NCBI GenBank assembly: GCA_018814965.1
Contig: JAHIYS010000185.1
Span: 1 to 6,035 of the forward strand
Length of the DNA: 6,035 nucleotides
Direction: 5' to 3'
Source: Gammaproteobacteria bacterium
GTDB taxonomy: Bacteria; Pseudomonadota; Gammaproteobacteria; UBA9339
A program made the position numbers and the translations under genes. How positions within the stretch are numbered: position 1 is the stretch's first letter; every line of letters starts with the position of its first letter. Positions 1 through 5,769 of this stretch are shown piece after piece. The notes under the pieces are model-generated. The model worked only from the letters and a program-made list of their open reading frames with translations. It had not been told where the DNA came from and ran no database searches.

Positions 1-205
1 ATCCTACTATCCCGGTAGCAAGTTTAAATGTATTGATAAATCCTATCTGATCTAATAAATACATTAAAGAGAGAGTGACTATTGTACCAGAAAGGCCTGT
101 TACCCCTCCCGAAACAGTATTAATTTCATTTGATGATAGCGTAACAATAGAGGATTTGGAGGTAATAGCCTTTGATGCCGAAGATGTATGGATCAAGGTT
201 TGCAT
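1..205 (-). CDS. Putative double-glycine-leader peptide (bacteriocin/microcin-like precursor), 3' end outside window
   Basis: The minus strand is open from an ATG at 205 through the left edge: 68 complete codons with no stop. An in-frame TAG two codons upstream (211-209) makes this the first possible ATG. GGAGA lies 8 nt before it (218-214 on the minus strand). Residues 1-22 are Ser/Thr/Lys-rich. Residues 23-34 read LSSNEINTVSGG, matching the double-glycine leader consensus at every key place: Leu -12, Ser -11, Glu -8, Ile -7, Val -4, Gly -2, Gly -1. The putative mature part, from Val35, is hydrophobic and Gly/Thr/Ser-rich, as in membrane-active peptides. In known systems such leaders are cut after GG and the cargo exported by ABC transporters with a C39 peptidase domain; none is visible here. 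The leader match and ribosome site are seen directly; an antibacterial role is inferred. It could instead be a secreted signalling or host-directed peptide. Confidence 0.62.
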   Translation of the reverse strand, partial: MQTLIHTSSASKAITSKSSIVTLSSNEINTVSGGVTGLSGTIVTLSLMYLLDQIGFINTFKLATGIVG

Positions 206-213
206 TGACTAGG

Positions 214-218
214 TCTCC
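214..218 (-). promoter_or_regulatory. Shine-Dalgarno of the double-glycine peptide gene
   Basis: GGAGA on the minus strand sits 8 nt before the ATG at 205. It is a near-ideal ribosome binding site and the main reason to treat the short edge-truncated frame as a real gene. Confidence 0.65.
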
Positions 219-238
219 AATTCTTTATAGGGAAAGGC

Positions 239-244
239 ATTATA
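239..244 (-). promoter_or_regulatory. Candidate -10 box for the minus-strand peptide gene
   Basis: The minus strand reads TATAAT exactly, 33 nt before the peptide ATG, which would give a leader of roughly 25 nt. The next 17-18 bases upstream are very AT-rich, but no good -35 hexamer is visible (AATCAC at 17 nt spacing). The promoter may be weak, activator-dependent, or served by another sigma factor. Confidence 0.4.
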
Positions 245-348
245 CTATAAATGTTTTAAAAGTGATTTATATAAAGATTAAAACAGGGTTTTATAGTTAG
301 GAAGCTATTTTTGGTACAAATGTTTGTTGTTTTTTAATCAGCAGGGTG

Positions 349-357
349 TGATACAAT
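349..357 (+). promoter_or_regulatory. Candidate extended -10 promoter for waaA
   Basis: TGATACAAT matches the extended -10 form TGnTATAAT with one mismatch, about 70 nt before the waaA start. Only weak T-rich -35 candidates lie upstream (TTGTTT at 327-332, 19 nt spacer), which extended -10 promoters tolerate. Transcription would start near 364. A perfect 10-bp palindrome GGTTTAAACC follows in the leader at 392-401. The promoter is inferred from motif match alone. Confidence 0.4.
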
Positions 358-427
358 TCTTCTTTTTAGGTGATTGGGGTTGTATTAAAAGGGTTTAAAC
401 CAAGAGAATTTTAAAAGGTAATGGCTA

Positions 428-1687
428 GTGAGATATTTTTATAACTTTTTTTTATATTTAATTTTACCATTTTTGCCTCTTCGGCTTTTATGGAGATCGA
501 GAAAAAATAGCGCTTATCGGAAGCGGATTTTTGAACGGTTCTCTTGGTTTAATTTTCAGGCTCTTGAAGGGTGTATTTGGGTGCATGCAGTTTCTGTTGG
601 GGAATCGATTGCCGCAGTGCCTTTGGTAAAAGCTTTGATAAAACGCTATCCTAATATCCCAATTGTTATGACCACCATGACCCCAACTGGTGCTGAAAGG
701 GTAGAGGAAATGCTTAAGGAACAGGTATTACATCTTTATATTCCATACGATTATCCCGGCGCGGTTAAACGATTTTTACGCCATATTAACCCCAAGATTT
801 TAATTCTAATGGAAACAGAATTGTGGCCTAATCTTTTACATTACGTGGCTAAACGTAAAGTTCCAGTTGTTCTTAGTAATGCTAGGTTATCTGCAAAATC
901 ATTTGCTGGATATAAGAAAATTAGTTCTTTTATTAAATCAATATTAAACTGTATAACTATAGTGATGGCGCAAAGCAAGGCGGATGGCGCGCGGTTTTTA
1001 GCGCTCGGACTAGATCCCAAGAAATTAATAATTGCTGGCAATATTAAGTTTGATATTGATATCCCAGGCGAGGTGCTATCTGAGGCAAGTAAGTTACGGG
1101 AAATTCTAGGTAAAGAGAGGCCAATTTGGGTTGCGGCAAGCACTCATGCAGGGGAAGAGGAAAAAATTCTAGTTGCAGCACAGAAGGTATTGGAAAAACT
1201 ACCAAATGCGTTGTTGATTTTAGTGCCACGTCATCCAGAACGGTTTGATTATGCTCTGGAGCTTTGTAAGAAAGAGGGATTTGAGGTTGTTCGTTATAGT
1301 GATATTCAAAATTATACTGCTACTACGAATGTGATTTTGGGTGATGTCATGGGGCAGCTACTATTATTCTATGGTATAGGCGATGTTAATTTTGTTGGCG
1401 GTAGTTTGGTTCCATGGGGAGGACATAATTTGCTTGAGCCTGCGGCATTAGCCAAGCCGGTTGTGACCGGTCCAAACTTAAACACATTTTTAGATATTAG
1501 TCAGATGCTTTTTGATGCTAATGCTTTAGTTAAAGTAGAAGATGAGGCGGAGCTGGCTGAAAAAATATGTGAATTATTTAAAGATCAAGCTCTGCGAGAA
1601 AAGTTAGGAGCAGCAGCTTTAGATGTTGTTGAAAAACATCGCGGTGTAACAAAAAATATTTTGAATGTGGTTGAGAGATTTGTTTAG
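428..1687 (+). CDS. waaA: 3-deoxy-D-manno-octulosonic acid (Kdo) transferase
   Basis: WaaA moves Kdo from CMP-Kdo onto the lipid A precursor at the cytoplasmic face of the inner membrane, starting the LPS inner core. The 419-residue protein is close to the E. coli length of about 425. Residues 4-22 form the N-terminal membrane anchor, followed by the family's AYRKR element (29-33). WVHAVSVGE (51-59) ends in the expected catalytic Glu59. TTMTPTGAERV (82-92), ILMETELWPN (126-135) and LSNARLS (149-155) complete the N-terminal GT-B half. The C-terminal nucleotide-sugar half has LILVPRHPERF (263-273) and NFVGGSLVPWGGHNLLEP (321-338). The start is GTG at 428, with AAAAGG at 413-418 ending 9 nt before it; an in-frame TAA at 419-421 excludes an earlier start. 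Whether one, two or more Kdo residues are added cannot be read from sequence. A hairpin repeat follows the stop by 2 nt. Confidence 0.96.
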   Translation: MRYFYNFFLYLILPFLPLRLLWRSRKNSAYRKRIFERFSWFNFQALEGCIWVHAVSVGESIAAVPLVKALIKRYPNIPIVMTTMTPTGAERVEEMLKEQVLHLYIPYDYPGAVKRFLRHINPKILILMETELWPNLLHYVAKRKVPVVLSNARLSAKSFAGYKKISSFIKSILNCITIVMAQSKADGARFLALGLDPKKLIIAGNIKFDIDIPGEVLSEASKLREILGKERPIWVAASTHAGEEEKILVAAQKVLEKLPNALLILVPRHPERFDYALELCKKEGFEVVRYSDIQNYTATTNVILGDVMGQLLLFYGIGDVNFVGGSLVPWGGHNLLEPAALAKPVVTGPNLNTFLDISQMLFDANALVKVEDEAELAEKICELFKDQALREKLGAAALDVVEKHRGVTKNILNVVERFV

Positions 1688-1689
1688 TC

Positions 1690-1753
1690 GGTAGCCGCAG
1701 GCTTTAGCCTGCGATAAAATAACGCAAGCTAAAGCTTGCGCCTACCGCATCTA
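1690..1753. repeat. REP-like inverted pair (BIME-type), intact copy
   Basis: Two 24-nt arms face each other (1690-1713 and 1723-1746) around a 9-nt AT-rich spacer, identical at 21 of 24 positions when one is inverted. Each arm starts with GGTAG and then folds into its own 7-bp hairpin with a 4-nt loop: CGCAGGC/GCCTGCG at 1696-1713 and CGCAAGC/GCTTGCG at 1723-1740. A GTAG foot beside a GC-rich palindrome, in inverted pairs between genes, is the known form of REP elements mobilised by RAYT (TnpA-REP) transposases. The copy at 2703-2771 shows homology extending to CATCTA near 1753. It starts 2 nt after the waaA stop and could stabilise the transcript 3' end; there is no U-tract for a classical terminator. 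Confidence 0.8.
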
Positions 1754-1823
1754 CCAAGCTTGAGTCCTCGGCTCTATGCAAGTGAAATATGTGATCTTTA
1801 TAGCAATGGCGATGGTGCGGTTT

Positions 1824-2645
1824 ATGACGCGAGTTACTGAAATATTAAAAACTAAAGAGATTCCAGATTCGTCCACTCCGAGATTAGATCTAGAGCTATT
1901 ATTGGCAGAAGCTTTACATGAACCACGAAGTTTTTTATATGCTAACTCTGAGTATGAACTCGATGCTGAACAGGAAAAGATATTTCAAGCATTATATCAA
2001 CGACGTTTGCAAGGGGAGCCAATCGCTTACATCTTGGGTAAGCGAGAGTTTTGGTCATTAGAATTGATGGTAAATAACAAGGTTTTAATTCCGCGACCAG
2101 AAACAGAGCTATTAGTAGAAATTATTTTAGATAAGTTAAGATACGAGCGGGCTGATGTTGCTGATTTGGGCTCTGGATCGGGAGCGATTGCGCTTGCTTT
2201 AGCCCATGAGAGGCCGCTTTGGGATGTTGTTTCAGTTGATATAAGCGCAGATGCTCTTTGGGTAGCGCGCCAAAATGCTATGAAGCTTCAGATACAAAAC
2301 ATAGAGTTTTGTTGTGGTGATTGGTGCAATGGTTTACCAGATAAACTTTTTGACGCGATAGTTAGTAATCCTCCTTATATAGCAAAACATGACCCTCATT
2401 TACAAGAAGGGGATGTTAGACATGAGCCTTTTATTGCTTTAGAGAGCGGGGATGGTTTAGATGCTATTAGAAAAATAATTGTGCAGGCAAAAGATAAGTT
2501 AAAAGTTGGAGGGTTATTAGTTCTTGAGCATGGCCATGACCAAAGCGATGATGTGCAAAAGCTGTTGCAAAAAGGGGGATATAAAGAAATAATTCCCTAC
2601 AAAGATTTTGCGGGGATATATCGCGCGGTAATGGCAAAGAGGTGA
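1824..2645 (+). CDS. prmC: Peptide chain release factor N5-glutamine methyltransferase
   Basis: PrmC methylates the glutamine of the GGQ loop in release factors RF1 and RF2, using S-adenosylmethionine, and is needed for efficient termination. With the ATG at 1824 the protein has 273 residues, near the E. coli 277. An N-terminal release-factor-binding domain contains GEPIAYILGKREFW (64-77) and LIPRPETELLVE (88-99). The SAM-binding motif DLGSGSGAIALALA is at 114-127, the substrate-glutamine-binding NPPY at 182-185, and DPHLQEGDVRHEP follows at 190-202. The frame is open upstream to 1776, with other ATGs at 1776, 1806 and 1812. None has a convincing Shine-Dalgarno, so 1824 is chosen because TRVTEIL aligns with the start of known PrmC proteins. 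In many gammaproteobacteria prmC follows prfA; here it stands alone between waaA and rdgB, with a REP-like element on each side. Confidence 0.94.
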   Translation: MTRVTEILKTKEIPDSSTPRLDLELLLAEALHEPRSFLYANSEYELDAEQEKIFQALYQRRLQGEPIAYILGKREFWSLELMVNNKVLIPRPETELLVEIILDKLRYERADVADLGSGSGAIALALAHERPLWDVVSVDISADALWVARQNAMKLQIQNIEFCCGDWCNGLPDKLFDAIVSNPPYIAKHDPHLQEGDVRHEPFIALESGDGLDAIRKIIVQAKDKLKVGGLLVLEHGHDQSDDVQKLLQKGGYKEIIPYKDFAGIYRAVMAKR

Positions 2646-2702
2646 TGGTTGATTTATTTTGAGATAGTTAGCTGCTGGTTTTGACTTACGTTTTATAGCC
2701 TT

Positions 2703-2771
2703 GGTAGCCGCAGGCTTTAGCCTGCGATAAAATAACTAAAGCTAAAGTTTTGAGCCTCTTACCCCCATCTA
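2703..2771. repeat. REP-like inverted pair, second copy with decayed right arm
   Basis: Bases 2703-2736 are identical over 34 nt to 1690-1723, covering the whole left arm, its 7-bp hairpin (2709-2726) and the AT-rich spacer. The right arm aligns with the first copy but carries several substitutions and short insertions, so its hairpin stem is largely lost (TAAAGCTAAAGTTTTGA in place of the GC-rich palindrome). Similarity continues to CATCTA at 2771. The copy lies in the 164-nt gap between prmC and rdgB. Confidence 0.78.
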
Positions 2772-2809
2772 GCTTGCATTTACCATCTTGGTTAAGTTAG
2801 GATTAAAAA

Positions 2810-3409
2810 ATGACAATAATCATAGCAAGTGATAACGTTAAAAAAGTCCAAGAATTACAGAGTATCCTTGGAGAAAGTAATATTTCGACAGTATTACAAT
2901 CGCAATTTAATATTGCGTCTGTTGCTGAAACTGGACTAACCTTTGTAGAGAATGCGATTTTAAAAGCAAGAAATGCAAGCGAGCACTCTAAAATTCCCGC
3001 AATAGCAGATGATTCTGGTCTTGAGGTGGATGCTCTTTCCCGTCGTCCAGGAATCTATTCTGCTAGATTTGCAGGACCAAATGCTAAAGATAGTGATAAT
3101 ATAGCTAAACTATTGTTGGAGTTGCGTGAAATTCCTGAGATAGAGCGAACAGCTCGGTTTCAGTGTGTTATGGTATTTTTAAGAGATAAGGATGATCCAA
3201 CTCCAATTATTTGTCAGGGCACTTGGAAGGGTAGAATTACCCTTGCTTCTGATGGTGAAAATGGTTTTGGTTATGACCCGATTTTTTGGGTGCCGGATTA
3301 TAATTGCACTGCAGCGCAACTATCGTCAGAGGAAAAAAATAAAATCAGCCATCGTGCGCAGGCTTTGCGGGCACTAGTAATTGCTTTAAAAAAAGAATTT
3401 AATTTATGA
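2810..3409 (+). CDS. rdgB: XTP/dITP pyrophosphatase (Ham1 family)
   Basis: RdgB hydrolyses non-canonical purine triphosphates (dITP, XTP, ITP) to monophosphate plus pyrophosphate, keeping deaminated purines out of DNA and RNA in the cytoplasm. The 199 residues match the usual length of about 197. The nucleotide-binding N-terminus reads IIIASDNVKKVQEL (3-16). FVENAILKAR (45-54) precedes ADDSGLEVDAL (66-76), whose Asp68 corresponds to the catalytic Asp of the E. coli enzyme. GIYSARFAG (81-89), GENGFGYDPIF (149-159) and ISHRAQAL (179-186) are the remaining family signatures. The ATG at 2810 has AGGA at 2799-2802, 7 nt upstream. Its TGA overlaps the next gene's ATG in an ATGA, so the two are probably translationally coupled. 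It is likely the first gene of a four-gene operon; no clear promoter was found in the gap before it. Confidence 0.95.
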   Translation: MTIIIASDNVKKVQELQSILGESNISTVLQSQFNIASVAETGLTFVENAILKARNASEHSKIPAIADDSGLEVDALSRRPGIYSARFAGPNAKDSDNIAKLLLELREIPEIERTARFQCVMVFLRDKDDPTPIICQGTWKGRITLASDGENGFGYDPIFWVPDYNCTAAQLSSEEKNKISHRAQALRALVIALKKEFNL

Positions 3410-4143
3410 CGATGAATATGAATCTTCCGATTAGAACTATCCACGATCCCCGAGAGTTGCTGGCATGTAAACAATTGAGATTTTATGCGCCGATAGCAAT
3501 GTTGTTTGTTTCCCTATTTATAGCGGTGAATATTGTTACACAAAAATTGGTGCCAATTGGTGGAGCTATGATGTTGACTGCTGGGGATTTTATTTATCCA
3601 TTTCTTTATATCTTAAGTATTCTTTTGACAGAGGTGTATGGGTATGCCATGTCGCGGAGAGTGATTTGGGCAGCATTTGGCTGTAACTTATTTGTAGCTT
3701 TAATTATTTTGTTTTGTATCGCGCTTCCAGCTGCCGCTTCTTGGCAGCAGCAAGAACAGTATGCGATGATTTTGGGGCGTGCTCCCAGATTATTGGTGGC
3801 CTCTTTGGGTGCTTTTTTGGTTGGGGAGTTTATTGGCACCTATATTTTAGCCAAAACCAAAGTTTTTACCTCTGGGAGGTATTTATGGTTTAGGACCATG
3901 GGTGCTACTTTGGTTGGACAGATGGTCGATAGTGTAGTTTTTACTGTCATAGCTTTTTCATGGATAGTGCCATGGAGGGATGTTATAATTTTGAGTGTTT
4001 CAGCTTATGGTTGTAAAGTGGTTTATCAGACTTTATTAACCCCAGCGATTTATGTTTTTGCTGGATTTTTGAAAAAACATGAGCAGGTTGATATATTTGA
4101 TCGTAATACTAATTTCAATCCGTTTAACTTGGGGTTAAAATAG
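3406..4143 (+). CDS. yhhQ: Queuosine precursor transporter (VUT family, YhhQ-type)
   Basis: Members of this inner-membrane family import queuosine precursors such as 7-cyano-7-deazaguanine, used for wobble-base modification of GUN-anticodon tRNAs. The 245-residue protein has about six hydrophobic segments (near 27-45, 57-79, 86-110, 128-149, 165-186 and 192-222). Family signatures are VNIVTQKLVPIGG (41-53), TAGDFIYPFLYILSILLTEVYG (58-79) and GEFIGTYILAK (140-150), then GATLVGQMVDSVVFTVIAF (166-184). It starts in a 4-nt ATGA overlap with rdgB and has only a weak AAAGAA ribosome site, fitting translational coupling; ATGs at 3412 and 3418 are alternatives. The short hydrophilic C-terminus (224-245) is probably cytoplasmic. 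The family assignment is strong. The precise substrate (preQ0, preQ1 or queuine) cannot be read from sequence, and no queuosine biosynthesis gene is in the window. Confidence 0.88.
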   Translation: MTMNMNLPIRTIHDPRELLACKQLRFYAPIAMLFVSLFIAVNIVTQKLVPIGGAMMLTAGDFIYPFLYILSILLTEVYGYAMSRRVIWAAFGCNLFVALIILFCIALPAAASWQQQEQYAMILGRAPRLLVASLGAFLVGEFIGTYILAKTKVFTSGRYLWFRTMGATLVGQMVDSVVFTVIAFSWIVPWRDVIILSVSAYGCKVVYQTLLTPAIYVFAGFLKKHEQVDIFDRNTNFNPFNLGLK

Positions 4144-4170
4144 GATAAATTTTGAGATCTAGGAGAGTTT

Positions 4171-4959
4171 ATGATGAAGAAGATAATAATCATGATTATA
4201 GGGACAGTTTTTATTGCTGGTTGTAGTTGGAGCTCCTTATTTAAATCCAAAAAAACTATTGTTCCTATGCCAGAAATCACAACCAAGTGTTGTAGGCTTG
4301 CTCAATTTAAATCAATAGTAGTAAAAGATGGGGCCAGTGTTGAGCTGGTTAATGGTTCACCTGCTATCGAAATTTCAGGAATACGAGCAGACAAATATGA
4401 CTGTCAAAGTTTTGTTGTAAACAACATTTTATATGTTAGTAATAATATAAAAGATAAAGCACCTAACGTTGTAATGAAAGTAACCGCACCAGATTTAAAA
4501 AATATAACTGTTATGGATAGGGCTACAATCAATGCTGAGAAATTTAAAGGAAATAATTTAGTTGTTACTGCCAAAGGTAAGGGGGATATTAATCTTGAAG
4601 GACAGATTAATGTTAAGAATATTTTTCAGCTAGGCAGCGGAAGAATAAATATTGATTGGGTTGATAGTGTTGCTTTACGTGTCGATGGTTCTGGCTCAGG
4701 TCCAATCTGTTTGGCTGGAAGAGTTGATAATATGATCGTAAAACTAGTTAAGAGCTCAAATCTAAATGCACGATATCTGCGCGCGCGCAATGCCTCTGTC
4801 TTCACTGTAGACAAATCGACCGCAGAAGTAACAGCAATAGAGAGTTTGGGTGCTTTTGCTGTTGATCATAGCAGTATTTATTATTATAAGACCCCAGATA
4901 AGATAACGGTTGTAACTAGAGATTCAGGCAATGTATTACAGTTAGGTTGGATGCAGTAA
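4171..4959 (+). CDS. Outer-membrane-type lipoprotein with DUF2807 (GIN)-like beta-helix domain
   Basis: The N-terminus MMKKIIIMIIGTVFIAGC is a lipoprotein signal peptide: Lys3-Lys4, a hydrophobic stretch, and lipobox I-A-G-C with the lipidated Cys at residue 18. Ser follows Cys, so sorting to the outer membrane by the Lol system is expected. A short charged linker leads to a repetitive beta-rich domain at about 44-262. It opens with FKSIVVKDGASVELVNG (46-62) and continues with short strand-turn units such as ITVMDRATINAEKF (112-125) and VALRVDGSGSG (167-177). This resembles the DUF2807 'putative auto-transporter adhesin head' fold. No enzyme motif is visible and the role is unknown; a structural or surface-binding part in the envelope is plausible. 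AGGAG at 4161-4165 lies 5 nt before this ATG and 8 nt before a second ATG at 4174, either of which may be used. It sits 27 nt after yhhQ and 9 nt before nudF, so it is probably co-transcribed. Confidence 0.78.
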   Translation: MMKKIIIMIIGTVFIAGCSWSSLFKSKKTIVPMPEITTKCCRLAQFKSIVVKDGASVELVNGSPAIEISGIRADKYDCQSFVVNNILYVSNNIKDKAPNVVMKVTAPDLKNITVMDRATINAEKFKGNNLVVTAKGKGDINLEGQINVKNIFQLGSGRINIDWVDSVALRVDGSGSGPICLAGRVDNMIVKLVKSSNLNARYLRARNASVFTVDKSTAEVTAIESLGAFAVDHSSIYYYKTPDKITVVTRDSGNVLQLGWMQ

Positions 4960-4968
4960 TTGGTTTAT

Positions 4969-5598
4969 ATGAAACCAATTAAGCAACAGTTGTCAGCGGA
5001 AGATATAAAAATAAAGAACAAAACCCTTCTTCACGATGGGTTTTGTCGAGTTGAGCGTTATGAATTAGAGCAGAAACGTTTTGATGGTAGCTGGACTCCA
5101 CCGTTTACCAGAGAATTTATTGCAAAACCAGTTGCGGTTGGCGCTCTTCCTTATGATCCTCGTACCAATCAAGTGGTTTTAATCGAACAATTTCGAATTG
5201 GTGCTTTAGGGCGAAGTAATACGCCATGGCTAATTGAGATTGTAGCCGGGATTAAAGATAAGGAGCATGCAGAATCGGATGAGGAAGTTATTCGGCGGGA
5301 AATGTATGAAGAGGCTGGTCTTGAAATAGAAACTTTATTGCCCATATGTGATTATTTTACAACTCCGGGGTGCACTACAGAAAAAGTAAAATTATTTTGT
5401 GCCAAAGTTGATGCAACTAAAGCGCCTAAATTTTGTGGGCTTAAAGAGGAGCATGAAGATCTTAAGATCCACGTGATTTCAACTGAAGATGCATTTGCCG
5501 CAGTACGTTCTGGGCAGATTAATAATGGTACCGCGATTATTACTTTACAATGGTTGGAGTTGAATTTGCAGGAAGTAAATAAACGGTGGAAAATTTAG
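4969..5598 (+). CDS. nudF: ADP-ribose pyrophosphatase (Nudix hydrolase)
   Basis: NudF cleaves ADP-ribose to AMP and ribose 5-phosphate in the cytoplasm, limiting free ADP-ribose and reactive sugar nucleotides. From the ATG at 4969 the protein has 209 residues, the same as E. coli NudF, and aligns along its length. VVLIEQFRIGAL (59-70) and TPWLIEIVAGI (75-85) precede the Nudix helix RREMYEEAGLEIE (100-112). GCTTEKVKLFCAKVDATKAP (126-145), then GLKEEHEDLKIHVIS (149-163), match the C-terminal loop supplying another catalytic Glu, and TAIITLQWL (180-188) closes the fold. The Nudix box is odd: 15 residues instead of the canonical 13 separate its first Gly (84) from the REU element, although the metal-binding Glu residues are kept. 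The frame also opens at a TTG (4960) directly after the lipoprotein stop. ATG is preferred from length; its ribosome site is poor, suggesting coupling to upstream translation. Confidence 0.93.
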   Translation: MKPIKQQLSAEDIKIKNKTLLHDGFCRVERYELEQKRFDGSWTPPFTREFIAKPVAVGALPYDPRTNQVVLIEQFRIGALGRSNTPWLIEIVAGIKDKEHAESDEEVIRREMYEEAGLEIETLLPICDYFTTPGCTTEKVKLFCAKVDATKAPKFCGLKEEHEDLKIHVISTEDAFAAVRSGQINNGTAIITLQWLELNLQEVNKRWKI

Positions 5599-5647
5599 AA
5601 AGTGAATTAAGAGGTTTTTGAGAAGAGTGTTTTTTACGGTGCAGCAC

Positions 5648-5674
5648 AAAATTGACACGGATGTGACAAATTTT
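5648..5674. terminator. Imperfect palindrome after nudF; possible weak terminator or operator
   Basis: AAAATTG (5648-5654) and CAAATTTT (5667-5674) flank an inner CAC/GTG pair around GGAT, giving an imperfect hairpin with one A-A mismatch and one bulge. An A-run on one side and a T-run on the other would allow a weak bidirectional terminator about 50 nt after the nudF stop. The stem is AT-rich and the T-run has only four bases, so it could equally be a protein-binding palindrome. Confidence 0.3.
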
Positions 5675-5720
5675 GCAACTGCCGCAGGCAGGCCCGAAGG
5701 GCGAGCAACAGGATGTTGCG
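5675..5720. repeat. Cluster of three small GC-rich hairpins, probable dispersed intergenic element
   Basis: Three back-to-back palindromes fill 5679-5719: CTGCC-gca-GGCAG (5679-5691), GCCC-gaa-GGGC (5692-5702) and GCAAC-aggat-GTTGC (5705-5719). A second GCAAC at 5675-5679 could pair with the same GTTGC and enclose the first two hairpins in a branched structure. The segment is much richer in GC than the surrounding spacer and has no coding frame with a ribosome site. Such islands between genes are usually multicopy elements, but only one copy is in this window, so repeat status is inferred. Confidence 0.5.
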
Positions 5721-5744
5721 AGTAATCCAGGAGTTTTAAATTAC

Positions 5745-5760
5745 AAATCCCAGGGGATTT
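5745..5760 (+). promoter_or_regulatory. Hairpin overlapping the Shine-Dalgarno of the LysE-family gene
   Basis: AAATCC (5745-5750) pairs with GGATTT (5755-5760) around a CAGG loop. The likely ribosome site AGGGGA (5752-5757) lies in the loop and 3' arm, 12 nt before the ATG at 5770. Folding would partly hide it, so translation of the exporter may be held down by this hairpin. The stem is short and this is a structural inference. Confidence 0.35.
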
Positions 5761-5769
5761 TAACAAAAT

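Noticed and set aside
421..444. Seven-codon ATG frame overlapping the waaA GTG start
   Set aside because: The Shine-Dalgarno AAAAGG ends only 2 nt before this ATG, too close, but 9 nt before the GTG. WaaA similarity begins at the GTG.
841..1229. Two overlapping minus-strand frames inside waaA
   Set aside because: They are antisense to strongly conserved WaaA sequence and show no family motif or plausible gene context.
1760..1788. TTGAGT with a 17-nt spacer to TGAAAT as a prmC promoter
   Set aside because: The -10 match is poor, so it is not listed as a feature. It would fit a start at 1806-1824 but cannot be supported by sequence alone.
3192..3377. Second + strand frame within rdgB
   Set aside because: It is an out-of-frame shadow of rdgB, which matches its family over the full length in its own frame.
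3606..4286. Minus-strand frames within yhhQ and across its junction with the lipoprotein gene
   Set aside because: They are antisense to conserved membrane-protein coding sequence and have no recognisable product.
5652..5657. Perfect TTGACA as a -35 box for the LysE-family gene
   Set aside because: No acceptable -10 hexamer lies 15-19 nt downstream (GCAACT at 17 nt), and the hexamer sits inside the imperfect palindrome.
5545..5766. Minus-strand 73-codon frame across the nudF end and following spacer
   Set aside because: It is antisense to the nudF 3' end, its middle is translated from the hairpin cluster, and it has no known motif. Best explained as chance reading through a repeat.
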